A program made the translations under genes and the position numbers. Positions 34,501-46,500 of a stretch of DNA of 64,000 nt are shown piece by piece. This DNA comes from Rutpela maculata (lineage: Eukaryota; Arthropoda; Insecta; Coleoptera; Cerambycidae): the NCBI GenBank assembly GCA_936432065.2, contig OW386285.2, positions 174,387,984-174,451,983 of the forward strand. The letters are read 5' to 3'. Below the pieces are notes generated by a model. The model was not told the origin of the DNA. It saw nothing but the letters and a program-made list of their open reading frames with translations, and ran no database searches. Position 1 is the stretch's first letter. The number at the start of each line of letters is the position of its first letter.

Positions 34501-37500
34501 CCGCTACCGATGTGGGGTATCGTTTTATGGGTTTTTGGGGTAGAGGATTTTAAATATTATATTATTAAAGTTCCATAAACAATTATTTCCACATACAAAA
34601 TTTTTTCGTTGTGAGTGACTTAAATAAAAAATCTGGATGTGGAAGTAGTGATTCCTTGGGCAGCGGTTTTTTTTTTTTTTTTTGGAGTAAGGTCTTACTT
34701 CTGTGGCCATCAAAATATATTGTGTCAACTTCTAAAGCATTCTCACCAAATTCTCTCTCAGATTATCGCGACTTTTTATTCTGGCCCTTCTTATTTTATT
34801 AAGATCCACGATTTTTGAAGGATTAGTGTCTGATACAATACTAACGCTTTTTACAACCGCACTTACTATAATTGCCGCTGATCGGTCAGAAATTCCGGTC
34901 CGGTCGCAAGCTTCTGCCAAAGTTGGCAAATGGAGTCAAATTTGAGAAGAAGATGAAGGTTTGATACCTTGAGAACTCGTCTGAGAACCCGATTCTAGAT
35001 GACTAATTACCTCAGAAGTTGCAGGAATACCCTCTGGTTCTTTCTGGTCAGGATCACGTGTGCACCACGTTGTTCACTACTTTTGACTTGCTTTCCTTTA
35101 GATTATCTTCTAAGAACGTTAATTGCCTGGAAGTAGATTGTCTAGCAAACTCCTTTGACTTCCTTTCAAGCGCTTTTTCATTTCTTTTTGTTGTTGCAAC
35201 ATCTACGTTACCAATTGTCATTTACTGGCTTGTTCTTTGATCTACAATAAATTATCTCTCCCTCTTTATTATAGTTGTCTTTATACTTTGATTTGAGGCT
35301 TTTCTTAACTGCTCTGTATTTGCCATGATATTGTGTTAGGTATACGATTTAAAATTTACCGATCCGGCTGCACGACGTAAAATTGAAGCGTCATTTGAAA
35401 ATATAAATGAGTATAAATCTTGATAACATTATTCATTTATTATCAAATTCATTAAAAACTAGTTATATGTAACAATAATAACATACACTATGATTTTGGT
35501 GAAAGTGATCAAAATTTTAAATAAAAGAAATTTTTTTGATTTTCTAAAACTTTGAGGCGACTTCGGCAGCCGAAGATATAATTTTTGGGAGCTCTGATTT
35601 TAGTCACTCATTTAAGTTTCAAAATTTTAAAAAATCACTCTACCCTACTGCACATCCTTTGTATATCTTAACTTCCATATGTCTCTTCCAATTCAGAGTG
35701 CGGTAAAGTATGACCCCAGGTACTTGACCTCACTTGCTAAGTGGAGTTGAGTGCCCGATAATTTGGGCATTTTCATATTTGGTAGTTTCCTTTTCTTAGT
35801 GAATAGTACTAGCTCAGTTTTCTGGGGGTTAACCGAGAGGAAATGTTCTGTGCACCAATTATCGACCAACTTGACGTAAGTTCGCATAGCAAGCCCTCAA
35901 AGTATCCGATTAGCAAGATGGTAATGTCATCTGCGTAACCTATTGTGACGAAACCAGAGTCATTGAGGTTGTGTAGGAGGCTGTCGGCGACCATAACCCA
36001 CACTAGGGGTGATAGGACGCCACTCTGTGAACAGCTCCTATTGACCATGCCTCTAGTCTCTATATTCCCCACATTTATTCGAACTGCTCTCCATTTGAGC
36101 ATGTGTTATCCATTCACTAAGTGTGTTGGGAACACCCCGCATTTGGAGGACTATGCCTATACTCTCGAAGGTTGCATGTTGATTTGGATGCTAACACTGT
36201 ATCCCTAATTTCTCATCACACAGTCTCTCCAGATCTTTTAATAGGAAGGAGGAGAGGCTGATGGGCCGATATGATTTTGGTAGGGAGTAGTTCGTACGTC
36301 CTGGTTTAGGTATGAATATTACCTTTATTTCCCTCCCCTTAACCGGGGTGTATTTAAAGGCAATGCATGCCCGATAAATATGCACCAGGTGGTGGTGTAT
36401 GTTTTCCAGTCGCCACTGGAGTAGGAAAAACACCGTCTATACCTGGTATTCACAGGTCACAGTATTGTTGAAATAAACAGTTTATTTTAAAACGAAATTT
36501 GGTGCAAACCCGGAATCCAGTGCGTCCTCAAATTTGAAATAAAAAAAATGGCTAATAGAATTTCTTCACTTCATTTAGAAAAATATTAGAAAAATGTATA
36601 CTAGTAGGTCTACATATGTGGAATAGTATTCAACCTAATTGAATAAAATGTTTTTTTTTTTAGTGTTATTTTGCAACTAAACGCCGTATTTAAGCTTTTC
36701 TTCAAAATTGAAAAAATTTGTTAAATAAAATTTTCAATAAAAATATAAAAAAAAAGGTAGTTTGCTTAAAATGGATTTCATATTTTCTAATTTATAAAAT
36801 ACCCTCTATAATTTATCTTAAGTTTGACAATTGTTTATGATTTCCTAAGACGAACAAAACTTTTTATAAAAAATGACTTTTTCTTGGCAAATCAAAAATA
36901 AGAAACTTTACATGTGTCCGGTACCCCATCCGGGGACACAACTTATACATAGATAATCGTAGTTCTATATGTATTTACCTGTGGACAATATTCCTGAAGT
37001 AGTAATAAAGGAACAGTGTCCAAACATCTACCAATTAGAAATAATATATTGGGGTGTGTTCCACATCTATATATTGCTGCATCATTTAAAAACACTACTC
37101 TCTCTTTGCGACTGGCAGCTGCTTCTAGAATTCTTACTACTACCGGAGTCCAGGTTTGCTCATTTTGTAAATCTTTTGCTGCTCCTTCAACAACCTGTTA
37201 AAATAAAATTCCAGAGTAAACAATTCGAACAGTTTCTAAATTAAATGAACCTCAATAGACTAGTGCAATTAGAGGGTCCCTATATACTCACTTTCATTAA
37301 TTTCGCGGTATTAGAAAAAATTGTTTTTTAGCACCATTCGATTCAGCTTGAATACTTTTAAGACCTCCCAATTTATTTAAACAAATAGAAAAAATATTGA
37401 AATTTCGAGGATGGTGTTTTTGATCTTTCACTGCTTATGTAGCAAGAACGGTAATAGATACAAACTTTTCATGCACCTTAAAAAATTTAGCTAATCGGTA

Positions 37501-40500
37501 AATTCCTTTTATGTGAATTTTCCGTAGAAAATAAATACTGGTATATTGTTAGATTCATAATATACTATTAACGTACTGTCGTGCGCAAAAAAAATGGGAC
37601 AAGTCTTATAACGTATTTTTGCTAACATCTAGTTTGTGTACATCTAACTTTAATTTTTGTGACATTGTCAGTTATTTGTCAAAATTCATTGCAAGTGTGC
37701 AAATAGAGACAGATTTATATTAGAAAAAAATAGTTGTTCTATTTTTTTTGCTCACGACAGTACACAATTTGAGCTAAATCGTTTAAGATGTCTTAGAGAA
37801 AATTGAGTTTCGAAATTTTTGCATCAGTAACTATTCTTACGGATTCTTTTGGGGAAAACCACTAATGGCATATTGTTAGATTTGTAAAGTACTATTATCT
37901 TACAAAATTTGAGCAAAATCATTAAGAGCTGTTTTTGAGAAAATCGAGATTTTTTATTTTTTTCGCATTAGTAAACTACCCTTATCTAAATTTTCTTGGG
38001 AAAACCACTAATGGCATACTATTAAAGTACAAAATTTGAGCAGGGGTTAAGCGAAAAATGAAAAAAATGGCGGAAGATATTTGTAAGTGGACTCTAAATA
38101 TCGAATTTAAATGATGATTTCATTTAAATTGATTGGTTTCAGCGGAGACACACACACAGTAAACCTCTTTTCTTAGTATTTGGGAGTGATATAGACTCAT
38201 AATTTTTTAAAAGCTAAAGTAGAATTTTCAGACGATTACGATAGTGTTGTATGAAAGTAAAAAATGATATTTGAGTTGCACACACATACGCACTCACCCA
38301 TCTACCCAGATTATGGTATAAACACTAAACCACAGCCTACTAATAAAAAAATTGTTTTGTTTGTTTGTAACTAATTTTGTCATATTGTAATAAGTCACTG
38401 AAATAGTATTTTATATAACAAGTGGCTAAAATGGTGTTTTTTTTTTTACAAGTGGGGTGTTTATAGTACGAGCTGAAGGCGAGTGCTATAAGCCACATGA
38501 GTAAAAAAAAAACACATTTTAGTCTCGAGTTATATAAAAAATTTTTTGTATTGCCATTCGAAATTAGAAAACAATATGATTTTGTAAAAATAAACTAAAT
38601 TCTATTGCTGTTTCCATAGAAACCAATAAGTTTTATTTCACTTGTGAAATAAAATAAAATTTCACACTTCTTTCTTTATTTTACACTTGTCAATAATGAT
38701 ATTGTTTTGATTCATTGAAATTGTCAAATAAATGTCATTTTAGGATTTGGCATTACAAAAAGAGAAATAAAGTACTACTGAATACACAACAAACAAATCT
38801 AATATGGTGTCCATATAAAAAACAAAAGTTGTTATTAATATCTCTATTTCTTTTACTGTAAAGATCTTAAAAAAGTGTCTGTTCAATGTGTAAGTTAAAA
38901 CGACAGAACAATTTAAATTAAGGAAATACGAGGAGTTTTCAAAAGTGCACGATTGTGATTTTTCACAATGAGCAAGATGCATGAATTTTAAAAATGCATT
39001 AATTTATTATTATTTCATTATACATATTATATAAGCCGAGTATATAATAAAAGGAAACTATAAAAAAAGTTATTTTGTAAAAAAAAATCATTTTAAAATT
39101 CAAATTTTATCGGAACAAAACCACGTGACTATAAACGGTACTGATGTCATCTGGCATAACGTTTTAGTTTCATCCATAGACCGCAGATTTTTAAATTCAC
39201 CGGTGGAGCGCATCAGTAAGAAATAACATTATATGCTTGGCTAATTTGAAAAGCACAGCCAATCAGCTTCGTATTTTATCCACCCAGCGGTAAATTTAGA
39301 AAAGTACGGAGACAAGTGACAAGTTTGATAGCTTTGACAGTTTACATCTGCTAGTGCTGAAATATTAAATTGTGTGTTAATTAAATGTTAAATTTTAGTC
39401 TGCTGACCTTTAAATATCGATTTGTTTATTTTTGTAAAAATTATTAGTGTATTAATTTATCTAAATGGTAAAAATGACGAACAGCGACTTTGTGCAAGCT
39501 CAGAGTGACAATTTGCCGAAAATCGACGTGTTTATGATGAGCAATTTTTTGGTACCGATTACATCAGTGCAGAAATTGGAGGTGGAAAAGCGACAAGGAT
39601 GCATCATTCATTGTTCGTAACAATAAATTTGTTTACGCTCACTTTTATCCTTTTACTGCAGTTAGATTTAGATACCTAACCTCAGAATATGTAAACATAA
39701 TGCATTATTTTAATATTTTTATCAACATTAACTATTGTTTTTCGTCTCAGATTATATAACTTTTTTATATTAAATAGTTTGCCACCACTAAGTACATAGA
39801 TTAAATATCTGTTGAAAATAATACTAATAAACATTGCCAATGCTAAATGCCGGATGACGTCACACGCAAATGGCGGGAAACTTGCTTCGTTTGAACGTGT
39901 CTAAATTCTCAGCGAAACTAAATTATTTTTTTATCCTTTAATTCCGATAAAAAAAAAATCAAAAATACATAGAAAATAACGCTTTTTAGTGATCTATTAT
40001 TCGGTGATGTCAAAAAAATGTATGCATTTTGCTCATTATTTTAAAAACTAAAAAAAGTTGCATCAAATCTAAAAGCACCATTGAAACGCCAAAAAAATTC
40101 TCTAAAACTTAATGGAATTTCTATCTTTTATAGTAACCGAGGTAGCAAATGCATGCAGCCTCAATTTAGGATACTGTATGTAAAATATGTAATTGATCCT
40201 TCTTAGGACAGACTCAGTACATATTTTAAAACTGGAACTTTTATTGTAATTACCTTGCCGAACCATCCTTTTCCTAATTCTTTTATATACTTAAGTTTTA
40301 TTCTCGGAAAATCTTTTTCTGATTCATCTAAAATAGAGGATTGAACATAATGATAAAAATTAAATAATAAATAAAATAAGTACTTACTAAACCACGATCT
40401 GACATCAAAATCTCCATTAACATAATCCTCAGACGTTCGCGCCTGGAAAAAATATGCCCATTATTTAAATTGGTATAATTAAAACAAATATTTAATAAAA

Positions 40501-43500
40501 ATAATAAGACACCACACAGTCACATAGTACAACCCCCTTTATCCCTAAATGTCTCAAATGACTGGGTAGGAGGGGACTACACATTTCGAGACAAAGGACA
40601 TTCAAGTATTAAGATTAATTTCTTTTTCTGAAAAAATCCTAGTGCCACAACAGGGAAGCGAACCTGGGCCTCTAGGGTGAGAGCCAAGTGCGTTTGCCTC
40701 ACAACTCCGCAGTCATAATTGAAAAAAAAATTGTTTTAATAATGGTTGCGAAAAATTCACTTCATTTTTTTTTTTTTATAAAAAACATAAACATAAAACA
40801 CACCACAGATAGTAGACACCCCCAAACCAAAGCCAAGGAAGGGGGTTACACGTTTTGGAAAAACGCAGACATACATCCATACCCACCGGTGTTATCGATA
40901 CCGGGGCTGACGATCAAACTCAGAGCACGATAGACAGTTAGTCAGCATATTCGCCACTCAATACACCTTAACAGACTTAGCTACCGTGCCATATATGACA
41001 TATATGACGAACTTTGTCTATAAACATTTGTTGTAAAGGGTTCATAAGGGAGCTACACCTCTTAGAAGAGAGTAACTGAAATACAATTATTTAGCAATAA
41101 TTGAATTTGAAACGTCTAGTTCAGTAGAAAAAATTAAATCTGAACAATTTATCAGCTAAACAGTGTTACATATTTTGATAAATTTTTATTTAAATAGGTC
41201 AGTTTCAGGGTTAGTTAGGATGGGGTAGACGCTAATTTTTGCCATATTTTTTGTCTCAATTTTTTTAGACATTTGAAAAGGCAAAAATTATTCGTGTTAA
41301 AAATGTTTTAAAAAAAGTTCTCTTACTAAATTTGAATAAAGTCATCAAATTATTCATAATAATAGAAGGATAGTCCAATTAAATAAGTCGACAAATCAAA
41401 ATTTTGAGGTAAATACTTGAATTTTTGATATAAGTTACTTTGATGTATTAGAACAGTATTAATGAAAGAAATTTTTTTTAAACCCCCGGGAAGGGGTGAA
41501 AAAATATATAATAAAGTGTTTTTCAAAATTACTCAAAATGTGTAAAAGCTAGTAAAAAAAGTTTCAAACAAAAATTGTAAAGCATGAAATTTTATATAAA
41601 AATGATCTCTAAACTTTTTTTGGTATTACTAAAATTAACGGAGTTAGGCTGGTTAGAAGTTAAGGGATGATATGTACAACTTTAAAAAATCATAGCGTGC
41701 TGAAAAGTTAATGAATTTAATAAATTTTTTTTTCTATTTACTCAGAAAAATATAAACATTCGTTTCAGAGAAATGGATTTTTTTTAAAATTGTTAATAAA
41801 AGTTATAAAAATTTTAATTTTTTTTATTTTCAATTAAAATAACTTTGAACGGTGAAACGAATTTTTTTTACACCATCCTGTTCATCATTTAATATATTGA
41901 ATATTTGCTTCTGAAAATTTTTTTTTACCCATCATTTTCGAGCAGGTATGAATTTATTTACCTGTTTAAGTCTTTTCCAAACGTAAGACACTGCTCTTGT
42001 CACGATAACTAAAAAGAAATAAAGAATGCGTACGACAAAGATAAAATGGTTTCGTATCTGCTGCATTGCCTACAAGACGCGCATACGTTACATCTATACT
42101 GCCGTCATAAGTCATAAGGAGAATAGCCCATCTGTAAATTGTCGGTTGGCGAGGAAAGTAACAAAGGCGTTTGTTTTTTTCTCAACTAGTAAATATTAAT
42201 TAAGAAAATCATGTAGCTGCTTTTTATGCACATATGTTTTTGTACTTTATAATTTTTTAATAATATTTTTAACTGCAGAACTCTTGGATGCTCATATATT
42301 ATTAGAATCTCATTTATGACATATATCTAGATGCGGCTTATTACCTTATGACGGCAGTAAGGGCATCCGCGCTTGACGTCACAACTAACCTAAAAAATAT
42401 CTGTTTCTTAAGATTTAAGAGTATTACGCAACTATTATTAAACTCTCTGCCTGGTTCCCGTATTTTCAACTAAAATCTGGTTCAGTGTAATGTTTATGAA
42501 GTTCTAAATACTTTGTCCCAATAAAATAGGACTCTTTTTGTAGGTTGAAAATCTAACCTGTATATTTCTATTAATCAACAATATTGAAAAATTATTTATG
42601 CGAATTTTTAAATATTTGCTTCGAGCCAGTACCGGCTCCAATCTAAAAATGCGTATACAAACATTAAAAATAAGAATAAACTTGAAAAACTTAAAATTTA
42701 AGGTTATATTGGTTACATGATGCAGATGCCCGATATCTCAATGCAGCGGTTGTGAACGTTTTGGTGAATAAATGCTCCTACAAATTGTTAACAAAATTTT
42801 TAATTGTGGTCAAGTATAATAAGAGTGTTTTGCGAAATCTACATATACACGCTTCGTTTTATGTACATTTTGGTTATATGTAGGTATTAGACACGTGGAA
42901 TTTTGTTTACGTGATCTAAATATTTTTAAAATTAATCTTTGAATTGTAATGAAAGAAATTATTACTGTCAATACTTGCTGATTTCGACTAAATTTAGAAT
43001 TATTTGTTTGACATTATTGATATAAATTAAAAATAAAGTACACAATAAAATTTTTTTTGGCGAGAAAATTTTGCCGACGAATTATTGGAATATTAGAAAT
43101 AATTGTTTAAAACAGCGTTTTAAATTAGTCGAAGTTCGCGTATTTTAACCAAGGTTGCAAAAAATGCTTTTTCATGCATTTTCGATTAAATTAATAAACT
43201 AATCCGTAATGTAGAAGTAAAAATTATTTGCAAAAATGAATATTTGCAAAAGTGAAAATAATTTTTTTTTACACATTAACAATTGAAATAATTTTTCTTC
43301 TTAATTTCAAAAAAATTGACAATTACAAATATTTACATTACTTATTTTTTTAAATTACAAAATTTCAATTATTTTAATTTATTATTTTTTAAGATCGTAA
43401 GAAATTATTATAAAAATTATTATAATTGTATACATATTTTAAAAATTGTGTACACAGAAATATATTAATCAACAATTTTTTTTTTGTATCATTAATTTCA

Positions 43501-46500
43501 ATTTTGAATGAAAAAAAAATGACATTTAAAAAAAATGATCGATACATTTCCATTAAAATAGATCATTGATATTATTCTATTCCTAATCTAAATAAAAATA
43601 AACAGTTTAAAAATAAAATTGGATAAATTAAATAATAAATAATTGAACCATTTTTTGTATGGATGGATAATAACAATTAGAAGAAAATAATTCATTCTTA
43701 AAACAAAATGTATGATCCATTTTATATTAAATTAATCTTATGAAAAGTTAAAATAAATATTATTAAAAACAAATTTGTTAACAATTTTTAGGAGCATTTG
43801 TTCACCAAAACATACACCACCGCTGCATTGAGATATATAGACTAGTTCACAAGTTCAAAGCCGTGTTAATGCTTAATAAAGCTCGTGAAAATATGAGTGA
43901 GGGCTCATTGGATTCAGAATGACACCTAGAAAAATGTGCAAAAGTTTCAAACCCGCATATAAACAATTGCAAAAGTTATAAACAAATGAAGATTGAAAAA
44001 ATAACAAGTTTCGTTTTTTGCAAATAACTCGAAAACTATTAATATTTAAGAAAATTTAAAGGAAGATTTTTAAAGAGGAATGAATTTCAAATTAAAAAGT
44101 CCGAACTCCCGAAACTCTATGTCTATTATTAATAATTTCAATTTAATGTTGAAAATGGAGCTTTGCGCGGCGAACACCAAGCCATTACGATGCTCTGAAA
44201 CCGGCCGTAATAAGTAAAAATATTTTTTATGTTATTAAATATTAATTTAAACATTTTAAAAAATTATGGTATTATTTAGACACTTAAAGGAACAATATCC
44301 CGTTGGAAAAAAATTGTTTCACCGATTTTTCATAAAATGAGCCTATTGTTGTTTTGAGTTTTGCTCGAAAACTATGCATTTTTCCTATAAACACGTCAAT
44401 AGAAAAGTTGTTGAGAATTAAATTTCCAATCGAAATGGCACCTTCAGAAGTCAACTTTTTTTTTACAAAAATACGCCCAGAAAACAAAACAAAAAAAAAA
44501 CGAAAAAATGCAATTTTTTATTTTTTTTAATTTTAGCCTGTAACTTTTTTCGGGTACATTTAGGCATAGACATTGCTGCATAAAAAAAAAGCTGGCGTTT
44601 TACCGTTAAAATGATTATTAACGAGTAAAACGTCAGCTTTTTTTATGCAGAATGTGTATGCTTAAATGTACCCGAAAAAAAGTTACAGGCTAAAATTAAA
44701 AAAAATGCATTTTTCCGTTTTTTCTGTTTTGTTTTCTGGGCGTATTTTTGTAAAAAAAAAATTGGCTTCTGAAGGTACCATTTCGATTGGAAATTTAATT
44801 CTCTATAACTTTTCTATTGACGTGTTTATAGGAAAAATGCATAGTTTTCCAGTAAAACTCAAAAATGTGAAAAGTGGACCTTTTTACTTCGATCTCAAAA
44901 ACGCATCCCTTTAAATGGTAGCACTCAGCGGTTTTCTCATATTTTGGAGTCAATTGAACATAAGAAACAATAAAAACCCTTTAACGTTTTAATTCCTTTC
45001 AACCCTCTTTTTTTGGACATAGACAATAGCCTACAAATATTGTGATTAAAAATTTAAAAATTTTCTTTAAAAATTTTTTTAAATTGTTTATAATATTTTG
45101 TTCCATTGTTTCATTATTTAAACAAATTATTAAGAAAAAAATTTATTCTTAAACTTTATTATTTGCAATTCTCTACAAGATGGAAAAAAGAAAAACAAAT
45201 TGTTGTTAATTTATTTGTTTATTTAATAAACAATTTGTTATAAACAATCGCCGAATGTGTTTATATTCTTTTTAGATAGAAAAAAAAATAACAAAAACAA
45301 CCGTATACACAAACATGTTAAATTTATTTTTCTTTTTACATGTTTATGTATACGGTTGTTTTTGTTATTTTTTTTTCTATCTAAAAACATTCGGCGATTG
45401 TTAATAACAAATTGTTTATTAAATAAACAAATAAATTAACAACAAAAATTTTTCTGTTTTTCGTCTTGTAGAGAATTGCAAATAATAAATTTCAAGAATA
45501 CATTTTTTTCTTAATAATTTGTTTAAATAATGAAAAAAAGAAAAACATTATTATAAACAATTAAAAAAAAATTTAAGAAATTTAAGAAATTTTTTTTATT
45601 TTTAATCGCAATATTTTATAACAAAATGGCAAACAAGTTTTGATAAGGTCTCCATAAAGCGAAATAATTTTAGTGGCTTTTGTTTAACAATTATTCGACT
45701 TGAAATATAAACGTAAACTCTAAAAAAATTTGTTAATTAACAATAGGCTCATTTTATGAAAAATTGGTGAAATAATTCTTTTTTCAAGGGGATATTGTTC
45801 CGTTAAGTGTCTAAATAATACCATAATTTTAAAAAAATTTTAGATTAATATTTAATAACATAAAAAAATATTTTTACTTATTACGGCCAATTTCAGAGCA
45901 TCGTAACGGCTTAGTGTTCGCCGCGCAGAGCGCTGAGAGATAGAGTTTCGGGAGTTCGGCTTTTTTATTGGAAATTCATTCCTCTAAGAATCGTTCTTTC
46001 AATTTTCTTAAATATTAATAGTTTTCGAGTTATTTGCAAAACACGAAACTCGTTATATTTTCAATCTTCATTTGTTTATAACTTTTGCAACTGTTTATGT
46101 GCGGGTGTGAAACTTTTACACATTTTTCTAGACGTCATTCCGAATTCAATGAGCCCTCACTAATATTTTTACGAGCTTTATCAAGCATTAACACGGCCTT
46201 GAGCTTGTAAACTAGTCTGCATCTGCATCATGTACCTAACATAACCTTAAATTTTAAGTTTTTCAAGTTTATTCTCATTTTTAATGTTTGTGTACGCATT
46301 TTTAGCTTGGAGCCGGTACTGGCTCCAAGCAAATATTTAAAAATTCACGTAAATAATTTTTCAATATTCTTGATTAATAGAAATAGACTGCTAATTACAG
46401 GTTAGATTTCCAACGTACAAAAAGGGGCCTATTTTATTAGGACAAAGTGTCTAAAACTTCACAAACATTACACTGAACTAGATTTTAGTTGAAAATACGG

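Noticed and set aside
34732..34929. Considered as a functional small gene
   Set aside because: Upstream sequence in other frames continues the same protein family, so this is a broken fragment rather than a complete short gene.
44284..44914. Two similar ORFs (SGRIFVKKKL, SIDVFIGKMHSF) on opposite strands
   Set aside because: They are mirror images produced by the palindrome centred at 44,612. Similarity follows from the inverted repeat, not from a gene pair.
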